Source: Acidocella sp.
GTDB taxonomy: Bacteria; Pseudomonadota; Alphaproteobacteria; Acetobacterales; Acetobacteraceae
NCBI GenBank assembly: GCA_027308685.1
Contig: DAIDEE010000016.1
Location: 1 to 64,000 of the forward strand
Reading direction: 5' to 3'
DNA length: 64,000 nt
The notes beneath the pieces were generated by a model that saw only the letters and a program-made list of their open reading frames with translations, did not search any database and was not told the DNA's origin. The position numbers and the translations under genes are program-made. Shown here in pieces: positions 9,931 to 17,229 of this stretch. Position 1 is the first letter of the stretch, and each line of letters starts with the position of its first letter.

Positions 9931-10874
9931 TACGCAGCTACAGCAAAACGGCGCGCGCCATCGTGCAGGAACATCGCTACAATGGCGGGTTTGGTGGATT
10001 TCGCATCTTCGGGCGGCAGATCTTCGTTGATGACCGGTTCAGCGGACACATCATCATCGGGCTCCAACTGGACCACCCTGCCCTCGTGGGCAAGCTTCAG
10101 AAGATGCGCCAGAACATTGCGCTGGGCCGCGATTTTCAAGCGGTAATCGGTTTTGTGGTAGAGATGATCAGCCAGTTCCGCCACGCTTGATTGGCCGGCC
10201 TGCAGCGCTGCCAGAATGGTGGCCTCGCGCCTCTGACGATGCGATAGCAATTCCCGCACCAGGTCACGCGGCTGCCGCAACAGCGGGCCATGGCCTGACA
10301 AGTAAATCGCCTCGTGCCGTGCCAGTAATAATTCCAGAGATTTGTAATACGCCACCATGTCGCCATCAGGCGGCGAGACGATCGAGGACGACCAGGACAT
10401 GACGTGATCGCCACTGAATAATACCTCGCCAACGCCCGCAACCTGATAAGCAAAACTTAAATGGTCGGCGGCATGGCCCGGTGTGTGGAGGGCGGTGAGA
10501 CCGGCGACGGTGCTGGCATCATCGAGTTTCACGTCAGGCTCAAATTCGGCTTTGGCGGCGTGCCGGTAGCCGTAAACCACGGCGCCGGTGGCAGCCTGCA
10601 GCTTTGCCGTGGCGCCCAGATGGTCTGAGTGCGTATGGGTGAGCACCAGCCGCGTGATGGGCACGGCAGCGGCGGCTTTCAGGACATCCTGCACATGCTG
10701 GTCGTCATCCGGGCCGGGGTCGATAACGGTCAGGCCATCATCGCCGCTGATGAGATAGGTGTTGGTGCCAAAATACGTCATGACGCTGGGGTTGCGGGCG
10801 ACGACGCGGCGGATACCGGGCAAAACATCCAAAGCGATGCCGCGCGACGGTTCAGGTTCAGTTAAAAAAGCCAT
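9930..10874 (-). CDS. MBL-fold metallo-hydrolase with C-terminal winged-helix domain
   Basis: A 314-residue metallo-beta-lactamase-fold protein of the LACTB2/RNase-like group. Metal-binding residues are visible in THTHSDHLGA (about residues 100-109), in HTPGHAADHLSF and in FSGDHVM, and a further histidine lies in SGHGPLL. The C-terminal quarter (HRQRREATILAAL and then AAQRNVLAHLLKLAHEGRVV) matches the winged helix that follows this domain in the family. The substrate is unknown. Its stop codon overlaps the nadQ start, so the two are translationally coupled. Whether it takes part in NAD metabolism is an inference from position only. Confidence 0.85.
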   Translation of the reverse strand: MAFLTEPEPSRGIALDVLPGIRRVVARNPSVMTYFGTNTYLISGDDGLTVIDPGPDDDQHVQDVLKAAAAVPITRLVLTHTHSDHLGATAKLQAATGAVVYGYRHAAKAEFEPDVKLDDASTVAGLTALHTPGHAADHLSFAYQVAGVGEVLFSGDHVMSWSSSIVSPPDGDMVAYYKSLELLLARHEAIYLSGHGPLLRQPRDLVRELLSHRQRREATILAALQAGQSSVAELADHLYHKTDYRLKIAAQRNVLAHLLKLAHEGRVVQLEPDDDVSAEPVINEDLPPEDAKSTKPAIVAMFLHDGARRFAVAA

Positions 10875-10926
10875 AGTGGATTGTGGCGCGGTCAGCGGCC
10901 GGTTGTAAACCTTAGGACCCTACATC

Positions 10927-11085
10927 CTATTGGACGTGATAGAGCAGCGCCAAAACGGCGAACAGGCCGAGCACGCACATGCCGCCCAGCAGAGCCACGG
11001 CAAGGCTCGGCCCCTCACTGGCCTTGCGGCGGGGGGCTTGTCTCACGTTCTGTCTCGGCAACGCGTCGAAATCTCTTGTTTTCAT
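10927..11085 (-). CDS. Small single-pass membrane protein (52 aa)
   Basis: A short gene found by reading the minus strand directly. The ATG at 11083-11085 is preceded by an AGGA sequence about eight bases upstream. The product starts MKTRDFDALPRQN, continues with a basic stretch (RRK), and ends with one strongly hydrophobic segment at residues 27-49, then a short YHVQ tail. The predicted topology is an N-terminal basic cytoplasmic part and a C-terminal anchor. It lies 52 bp upstream of the MBL hydrolase in the same direction and could be the first gene of the MBL-nadQ-nadABC block. No family is recognised. The opposite strand also has an open frame, but without a comparable start signal. Confidence 0.6.
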   Translation of the reverse strand: MKTRDFDALPRQNVRQAPRRKASEGPSLAVALLGGMCVLGLFAVLALLYHVQ

Positions 11086-11266
11086 TGACTTTGTCCTGGA
11101 CCAACAAATTCAACCTTTTACGCCGCGCCTGATTTACATCTTTGAGCCGCGGCACCCTGGGAGCATGCGCTAAAATTCTCATCCTACGCAACAAAAACTA
11201 TGTGCAGCGGTTTGCAGGCCCTGTGACTTGCCGGAAGCCCACTGGCCCTCCTATGTCTGGTTGCAG

Positions 11267-12535
11267 ATGAATACGTCCCCGCCGCTCTCCGACCCTGACA
11301 TCGACCTGCGCCGCCAGTTGGCCCGACACCGGGCATTTGCAAGCGGCTTGCTGGTTTTGATGGCGGTGCTGGCGGTTGTAGGCTACGCGCTGCCCTTTAA
11401 CGTATGGTCCGGCCTGTTGCGGGACTCCGCTAAGGCCGGGTTTATCGGCGGCGTGGCTGACTGGTTTGCGGTGACCGCGTTGTTCCGGCACCCGTTGGGG
11501 CTGCCGATCCCGCACACGGCCATATTGCCTGCTCAAAAAGTCCGGCTGGGCGCTGCCCTGGGCCGGTTTGTGGCGAACCATGTGTTCACCGAAGCCGATG
11601 TAAGGAAATTTCTCGGCAATTTGGACAGCCCCGGCATTCTGCGCCGCTTTCTCGCGGATGCGGCCTCCACCGCGCCGATGGCCGAGGCGCTGGCCGGGAT
11701 GCTGCCAAAACTTCTGGCAAGTATCGAAGACGGCAAAGCCCGGCGCTTGCTGGCGCGGTTGCTGCCGCGGTTGATCGGCGGCCGGACCGCGGGAGCCATT
11801 TTGGCGCGGGCATTGGGGGGGCTGGTAGACGGCGGGCGGCACCAGGAAGTGTTCTCGTTTATTCTTCACCAGTTGAAGGATACTTTGCGGGCGCGTGAGG
11901 ATGTATTGCGCGAGGCGATTAAAGAACGGGTGCGTGAGCAGGGTGGCCGCCTGGTGGGTTGGGCCATTGGAGCCACGGTAGCGCGGCGAGTGATTAGCGG
12001 CGTGAACCTGGAGTTGGAGCGCATCAGCCCGGACAGCTCGGAGATGCGCGATGCGTTTGACGAATGGGCCCGCCGCGAGATCGATAAGTTGGAAACCGAC
12101 CCGGAACGCGCGGCCGAGTTGGGAGGGGCTGTAAAACATATTCTGGCGCATGACACCGTGAAAGCCTGGGCCTGGGATGTTTGGGCGCGGTTGCGGCGGG
12201 CGTTGGAGTTGGATGCCGCCAAGCCGCACGGACGCTCGGTGGCGGTGATTGAAGGGGCGCTGGCCAACCTTGGCGAGGTGCTGGGTCACGACGATGCCGC
12301 GAAAGCGCGGGTGAATGCGGCCGTGCAGACGCTGGCACTGAATATTTTGCCGGCGGCTCAGGCAGAACTGGCGGATTTTATTGGGCGCGTGATTGGCCAA
12401 TGGGATGCCGCGACGATTACCGACAAACTGGAACTTCGCGTGGGCAAAGATCTGCAATATATTCGGGTCAATGGAACGCTGGTGGGCTGTTTACTTGGCG
12501 CTATCATTTACGGAATTTTACTGGTGGTTAAATAA
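11267..12535 (+). CDS. DUF445 family membrane protein
   Basis: A 422-residue protein of the DUF445 (YjiN-like) family; molecular role unknown. Evidence is the N-terminal membrane segment (about residues 20-42: LLVLMAVLAVVGYALPF) followed by the family signature AGFIGGVADWFAVTALFRHPLGLPIPHTAI (quoted discontinuously from about residues 55-85). A long helical, Arg-rich middle region and a second hydrophobic segment at the C-terminus (GCLLGAIIYGILLVVK) follow. The ATG at 11267 is preferred over a TTG at 11228, because the extension adds no family-like sequence. The TAA overlaps the ATG of the next gene (TAATG). Confidence 0.85.
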   Translation: MNTSPPLSDPDIDLRRQLARHRAFASGLLVLMAVLAVVGYALPFNVWSGLLRDSAKAGFIGGVADWFAVTALFRHPLGLPIPHTAILPAQKVRLGAALGRFVANHVFTEADVRKFLGNLDSPGILRRFLADAASTAPMAEALAGMLPKLLASIEDGKARRLLARLLPRLIGGRTAGAILARALGGLVDGGRHQEVFSFILHQLKDTLRAREDVLREAIKERVREQGGRLVGWAIGATVARRVISGVNLELERISPDSSEMRDAFDEWARREIDKLETDPERAAELGGAVKHILAHDTVKAWAWDVWARLRRALELDAAKPHGRSVAVIEGALANLGEVLGHDDAAKARVNAAVQTLALNILPAAQAELADFIGRVIGQWDAATITDKLELRVGKDLQYIRVNGTLVGCLLGAIIYGILLVVK

Positions 12536-13506
12536 TGCATATTCATTTTCACGATACACTCGACCATGAAAAACTCCCGGTGCAGCCAGCGGAATGGGAG
12601 GCGGCAGCCAAGCGTGCCGGGGCCTTAGGCCAAGGCCATGTGGTAACTTTCAGCACCGATTTTGATTCGGTGCGTGATACTGTCGAGGTGATCATCGCGC
12701 CGCCCTACCGGCTGCAGCAGATTGATATGCATAGTGCGCCGAAGCTGAAGATTATCCAGTCCACCTACGCCGGGATGGATAGTTTGCATCCGTTCGACAT
12801 GATTCCAAAGACCGCCATATTGCTGAATAATCGCGGCGTACACGGCAAACGAGCCGGTGAATATTGCGCCATGGCGATTTTGATGCTGACCAACAAAATG
12901 CCAATGTTCGTCACGCAGCAACGCAACAAACACTGGCAACGTGCCATCGGCAGCCTCGCGAACCGCCAGCGTATCACCATTGTTGGGCTGGGCGCCATTG
13001 GCACCGGCGCTGCCGGGTGGGCGCGTAAATTGGGGATGCATATCACCGGCATCCGGCATGGCGATGCACCACACCCGGATTGCGATGAAACATTCTCGAT
13101 GAGCGAACTTGATAAGGTTTTGCCGACGACCGACATTTTGCTGTTGGCTTGCCCGCTGACACCGCTGACCGCTAATTTGCTCTCGCGCGAACGGATTGCG
13201 CTGCTGCCGAATGGGGCCGGGGTAATCAACGTGGGCCGCGGCAAATTGCTGGACCAGGAGGCGCTATGTGACGCGCTAGAGGCTGGGCATTTGGGTGGGG
13301 CCGTGCTGGATGTATTCACCGTGGAGCCGATACCCCCTGCCGACCGGATATGGACCACCAAAAACATGGTGATTACACCGCATATGTCAGCTGATGACCC
13401 GCTGGCTTACAATGCAGACACACTCGACATATTTTTTGACAACCTGGCAGCTTTTCTGGCCGGCAAAACGCCGCCAACTTTGGTGGACATGGCAAAGGGC
13501 TACTAG
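12535..13506 (+). CDS. D-2-hydroxyacid dehydrogenase, NAD(P)-dependent
   Basis: A 323-residue member of the D-isomer-specific 2-hydroxyacid dehydrogenase family, interconverting a 2-keto acid and a D-2-hydroxy acid. The nucleotide-binding motif GLGAIGTGAAG lies at about residues 145-155. The catalytic Arg is in NVGRGKLLDQ, the Glu in VFTVEPIP, and the catalytic His in ITPHMSADD. An N-terminal catalytic half (SAPKLKIIQSTYAGMDSL) precedes the Rossmann half. The substrate cannot be told from sequence; glyoxylate/hydroxypyruvate or phosphoglycerate-like acids are possible. The start overlaps the DUF445 stop. It is followed by a strong hairpin before the convergent sugar transferase gene. Confidence 0.88.
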   Translation: MHIHFHDTLDHEKLPVQPAEWEAAAKRAGALGQGHVVTFSTDFDSVRDTVEVIIAPPYRLQQIDMHSAPKLKIIQSTYAGMDSLHPFDMIPKTAILLNNRGVHGKRAGEYCAMAILMLTNKMPMFVTQQRNKHWQRAIGSLANRQRITIVGLGAIGTGAAGWARKLGMHITGIRHGDAPHPDCDETFSMSELDKVLPTTDILLLACPLTPLTANLLSRERIALLPNGAGVINVGRGKLLDQEALCDALEAGHLGGAVLDVFTVEPIPPADRIWTTKNMVITPHMSADDPLAYNADTLDIFFDNLAAFLAGKTPPTLVDMAKGY

Positions 13507-13567
13507 AGAGATTGACGCACACTGCGCGCCAACCGAGGGCGTGAGCCAGCCTCTTTTCGAATCATTC

Positions 13568-13611
13568 GAGCGTATGTGGCTTGGTGCGATTGCACCAAGC
13601 CACATACGCTC
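13568..13611. terminator. Perfect 20-bp inverted repeat between convergent genes
   Basis: Two perfectly complementary 20-base arms (13568-13587 and 13592-13611) flank a four-base GATT loop. The right arm ends at the first base of the stop triplet of the minus-strand sugar transferase. It lies 61 bp after the dehydrogenase stop on the other strand, so it can serve as a transcript-end hairpin in both directions. Neither side has a run of T residues, so a classical intrinsic terminator is not fully supported. A smaller palindrome (TCGAAT/ATTCGA, 13557-13569) abuts it. Confidence 0.55.
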
Positions 13612-15095
13612 TAGAAAACGTTTTTGCCGATAAAGCCTACGAAAATTGTTTTTGCTAAAATGATGAGATCGAACGTTATCGACCAGTTTTCGATATAATA
13701 AATATCGTGCTCAACCCGGCGTTCGATCTGTTCAAGGGTTGCCGCCGGGCCGCGCCAGCCATTGACCTGCGCCCAGCCTGTCATGCCTGGTTTTACCCAG
13801 TGCCGGCCAGAATATTCGTTGACAACATCGGCAAAATATTGACCGTTGACACGCTGACCCACCATATGAGGCCTCGGCCCTACCAGTGACATATCGCCAC
13901 GCAGCACGTTGATCAGTTGCGGCAGTTCATCAAGGCTGAGCTTACGCAGCCAGCCACCAACCTTGAATACACGTGCGTCGGCACGCTCTGTCGGGCACTG
14001 AGCAACATTTTGGCTACGGTGCATTGTTCGAAACTTGATGATATTAAAAATCTGTCCTTTGAAGCCGACCCGTGGTTGCAAAAACAATACCGGCCCGGGG
14101 TCGTAGATGGCAATCGCTGTCGCGCAAATCAATAAAACCGGTGCCAAAACAACGAGACCCACCAAGGCTATGATGCGATCGAACATGGTTTTGACAAAAA
14201 AACTAATCTCTGGAATTGGCCGGTCTGCCAGCGGAATCAAGTGAATTCCAGGTAGCTCATGACGGCTTAACCGGATGGGGGAAATGCGTTGCATCCCCAA
14301 CGCGCCGGGTAACACCCTTATTGTCAATGGCTCATGCTGTAACTGGCGTAGCAACGCCATCAGCCTGGCACTTTCAGCAATCGGCAGGGTCACCACGACA
14401 AGGTCAACCTGATGGGTTTTCGCATATAAAATAAGGTCGTCAACACCGCCGCACATGGGGACATTTCCGATAGACCCTAGCTTTGAGACAGCTTGATCAT
14501 CGAATACGGCGGCGAAATGGATTCCAGAAAAGCCCGTTGAAAGTCGCGCGATCAAAGCGGCGGATATTTCATTGTAGCCGATCAGCACGACCGAACTGGT
14601 GTAGTAACCTGCACGAACCAAATGGCGAATGCGCCGGTCGATAGATATACGGGTGATCAATAAATTTATAATGCCACCGATGTAAAACAGGCCAAACCAA
14701 AGCCTGGAGAACAGCGCCGGCTCGTGGGTCAGCGCCGCGGTTGTTGCCAGCATTAAAAAGATGAACGACCAACGTGGCACAATGCCCCGCAATGCGCGGA
14801 TTGGGTCAGACAGGGCCGGTAGGCTGTACACCTGGGCCTGAATGAAACTGACCTGGCACAGAAACGACGTCCCAACAAATACCAGAGCGTAGCGCAAGGG
14901 AACATACCCCCAGGAGCCACGGGCAATGAAATAGCTTACCAAAGCTGTCACGTTGATAATGAAAATGTCAGCGAATTGCGTGCCAAGACCCAATTTCCAG
15001 CTGGAGAGCAGCCGCGTCCGGTTCTGACACGGCGCTTCGCTCTCAACGGGAGGCGCGATATCTTTGTTGAACGATACCTTAGACAGTTCGACCAT
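13611..15095 (-). CDS. Undecaprenyl-phosphate sugar-1-phosphate transferase (WcaJ/CpsE type)
   Basis: Starts exopolysaccharide repeat-unit assembly by transferring a sugar-1-phosphate (often glucose-1-P) to undecaprenyl phosphate in the inner membrane. The N-terminal half has about four membrane segments, then a Rossmann-like region (VVLIGYNEISAALIARL, about residues 160-180). The C-terminal third is the bacterial sugar transferase domain: a reentrant hydrophobic segment (FDRIIALVGLVVLAPVLL), then PVLFLQPRVGFKG, IIKFRTMH, KLSLDELPQLINVLRGDMS and VGPRPH. The ATG at 15095 has an AGGA site seven bases upstream and is preferred to the GTG at 15143. It gives 494 residues. No other capsule genes lie beside it; two glycan-type membrane genes occur near 31-33 kb. 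Confidence 0.9.
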   Translation of the reverse strand: MVELSKVSFNKDIAPPVESEAPCQNRTRLLSSWKLGLGTQFADIFIINVTALVSYFIARGSWGYVPLRYALVFVGTSFLCQVSFIQAQVYSLPALSDPIRALRGIVPRWSFIFLMLATTAALTHEPALFSRLWFGLFYIGGIINLLITRISIDRRIRHLVRAGYYTSSVVLIGYNEISAALIARLSTGFSGIHFAAVFDDQAVSKLGSIGNVPMCGGVDDLILYAKTHQVDLVVVTLPIAESARLMALLRQLQHEPLTIRVLPGALGMQRISPIRLSRHELPGIHLIPLADRPIPEISFFVKTMFDRIIALVGLVVLAPVLLICATAIAIYDPGPVLFLQPRVGFKGQIFNIIKFRTMHRSQNVAQCPTERADARVFKVGGWLRKLSLDELPQLINVLRGDMSLVGPRPHMVGQRVNGQYFADVVNEYSGRHWVKPGMTGWAQVNGWRGPAATLEQIERRVEHDIYYIENWSITFDLIILAKTIFVGFIGKNVF

Positions 15096-15233
15096 AACCG
15101 CGTCCTGAGCCCAAAGATGGCCACGATGATGGCCTATCGCCACCCAAGTTATATATCTAAAGTTGTATTGTCTATCAAAATATTAACCTTAAATTAGTAT
15201 TATACGCAAACAACTGCGGCGAAAGGGAACAAT

Positions 15234-16499
15234 CTATGAGACTGGCACCGCTCGGAACATTTGCGAATCGGTAAAAATCGAGACGAGCCGGATTCCGCAT
15301 TTCTCGCCAGGTTGCATCACCACCTCACCCTCGCCAACGTGATATCCATTGGCGAAAATACGCAGTTTTTCCCCTACCAATTGATCAAGGACCAGTAACG
15401 CGCCGTAATGAAGGTCTGCATATTGTTGAAACGACACATTCGTACTGCCAAGCTCAACGGTCAGCTTCACCGAAACACGGTCTACGGGCGTGACATCGGC
15501 CCTGTTGATAAGCGAGCCAGATTGCGGCGCGACATTGCGCTCACTCGTGAAGCCGGGATTAAGACTTGACGCGACGCTATGCGGCCGGCGCAATTTGTCA
15601 TTTGCGTCAATTTTGCGCGGTGAACAACACATGAACCCATCATGCTGTCCGTAATCGGCAATGAACAGGTCAACACCGCCCGAGACTGCAATGGCTTCCG
15701 GTAAGATAAAACAGGGGAGTATCTGACCGCACTGTAGCGCACAAAATACACCCAACGGCACATCGCTACGAACAATCTCGAACCGTATCTCAAAAGGTAC
15801 CTTATTGACCAACTGCGATAACACCATCATCCAACGTCGACCTGCCGCTGACGAGCCGGTAATGCCTAGTTGCAAACCGACCTTATTCTCCAGGGGTTCA
15901 AAGCCAGCGTAAGGGGCAATGAAACGGATCGAGCCAATGCCGATGGGTGTTTCAAAAATTCCGGTCGTTGAAATCATCCAGTCCTGTTCTGCTGCGATGG
16001 TGAGCATACTGGTGGTGGTTTCATACTGCATCACCGCCCATTTCAGGGTCATGATATTCGCAAAAACTTCGGCGATGGCCGTGAAAGTTAATTCTACCAT
16101 CTGCTTGGCGATGCGCGTTTCCATGGCCGATAATTCGGTTCGGTAGAACATGTCTGAACTGGTGGCACCACACATGCCGTCGACGACGGCGCCGATCAGA
16201 TCGCCCTCAATGGCCACAATAACCCGGCCGTGCAACGGCGCCATTTCGGCAATGCCTGCAAGCATAATATCGGGTAATGCCGCCAAGGCAGCTTCATGGC
16301 TGATAACGCCGTTGATGCAACTAAGAAGCCGAACATTGCAGCGCATTTTTTGAAATAGCAAAAAGCCGATTTTGCGCATGATGATATCGGATTGCGCCTC
16401 CATCAAAGCCGAGCGGCGTTGTGGGGTTCGACCCGAGGCCAATAGGTCAAAGGGCGGAGAGTCGGTCATCGGGCCTAACATGTTCGCGTTGCCCTTCAT
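15234..16499 (-). CDS. fliM: FliM-type flagellar motor switch protein
   Basis: A FliM-family C-ring protein, the switch component that sets flagellar rotation direction. The central CheC-like FliM core is recognisable (PLHGRVIVAIEGDLIGAVVD, then RTELSAMETRIAKQMVELT). A C-terminal SPOA/FliN-like domain of about 75 residues follows (VKLTVELGSTNVSFQQ ... GEVVMQPGEKCGIRLV). At about 420 residues it is longer than usual (330-370). The extreme N-terminus shows no LSQDEIDALL-like peptide, the usual phospho-CheY docking site. The start is uncertain: ATG at 16499, 16481 and 16469 are all possible, with the best GAAGG upstream of 16481. It is divergent from the chemotaxis genes and far from any other flagellar gene in the window. 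Confidence 0.75.
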   Translation of the reverse strand: MKGNANMLGPMTDSPPFDLLASGRTPQRRSALMEAQSDIIMRKIGFLLFQKMRCNVRLLSCINGVISHEAALAALPDIMLAGIAEMAPLHGRVIVAIEGDLIGAVVDGMCGATSSDMFYRTELSAMETRIAKQMVELTFTAIAEVFANIMTLKWAVMQYETTTSMLTIAAEQDWMISTTGIFETPIGIGSIRFIAPYAGFEPLENKVGLQLGITGSSAAGRRWMMVLSQLVNKVPFEIRFEIVRSDVPLGVFCALQCGQILPCFILPEAIAVSGGVDLFIADYGQHDGFMCCSPRKIDANDKLRRPHSVASSLNPGFTSERNVAPQSGSLINRADVTPVDRVSVKLTVELGSTNVSFQQYADLHYGALLVLDQLVGEKLRIFANGYHVGEGEVVMQPGEKCGIRLVSIFTDSQMFRAVPVS

Positions 16500-16716
16500 G
16501 AGCGGTAATTTGAATAGTATTAGGCTTGTAAACATCCGATGGTTAATAAATAATTTTTATATTCGGCCAAAACCAAAATGAGTAAAATTTTTAGATATCG
16601 TTAACGTATATATTATATGAGTATCCTGAGTATGACTCGTCTTAATCAATCCTCATTTATTTACCCGTAAACGGTATCAATCGCCCGGACCCTCATGCCG
16701 AAGAGAAAACTTGCCC
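16500..16716. other. AT-rich divergent intergenic region, fliM-like / cheY
   Basis: About 217 bp between the divergent fliM-like and cheY genes. It is strongly AT-rich (for example GTATATATTATAT near 16606-16618) and includes a small GAGT/ACTC inverted repeat with a repeated GAGTAT near 16618-16640. It should hold promoters for both directions, but no convincing sigma-28, sigma-54 or sigma-70 promoter could be fixed. Confidence 0.4.
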
Positions 16717-17088
16717 ATGGCCACGATTTTAATTCTCGATGATTCTCCAACAATTATTATGAGTCTATCTCAAATTCTCATAAAAGCTGGATATGAGGTT
16801 GCGACGGCGGCGAATGGCAAAGAAGGTGTTGAGCAAATTCATAATGGCTTAAAGCCAACAGTCATTCTAACCGATCTGAATATGCCCGAGATGGATGGTA
16901 TTGCTTTCATCAAGGAGGCACGCAAAGCCGCCGCAACAAAATTCACTCCAATTATTGTATTAAGCGGCGACTCTGATGGCCGCAAACGCGATGATGCACG
17001 CTTAGCCGGTGCGTCGGGCTGGCTTACGAAGCCACCCCAAGCCAATCAATTACTCTATGTTGTAAAGCAACTTCTGCCGGTTGCCTGA
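16717..17088 (+). CDS. cheY: CheY-like single-domain response regulator
   Basis: A stand-alone receiver domain of 123 residues. The acidic pocket is in ILDDSP near the N-terminus. The phospho-acceptor Asp is in LTDLNMPEMDG (about residue 54), the conserved Thr/Ser switch position is IVLSGDSD, and the Lys is in WLTKPPQ. The ATG at 16717 follows a GAGA-rich stretch; an in-frame TTG at 16711 is less likely. It is transcribed alone, divergent from the fliM-like gene and 141 bp before the receptor gene. The main operon has its own cheY in the position of rhizobial cheY1, so this copy may be the motor-binding regulator. That role is an inference. Confidence 0.85.
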   Translation: MATILILDDSPTIIMSLSQILIKAGYEVATAANGKEGVEQIHNGLKPTVILTDLNMPEMDGIAFIKEARKAAATKFTPIIVLSGDSDGRKRDDARLAGASGWLTKPPQANQLLYVVKQLLPVA

Positions 17089-17229
17089 TAAACATCACGA
17101 ATTCGTCTTCGGCTGCACAACTCATACCGACATTATCGGCAACAGAAAAGATCTTATCTCAATCTTAACTTTTTGGCCGCTACCGTCGATGTCGAGTGCT
17201 CAATTAAATTTTGAATCAAGTGTGGTTTC

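Noticed and set aside
11198-12457. A 419-codon open frame antisense to the DUF445 gene
   Set aside because: High GC gives long shadow frames; the DUF445 product has a recognisable family signature and membrane pattern, and the antisense product does not.
17133-17140. GCCGATAA, an exact sigma-28 -10 box, on the minus strand
   Set aside because: No matching TAAA -35 at the right distance, and it would point away from the receptor gene into cheY.
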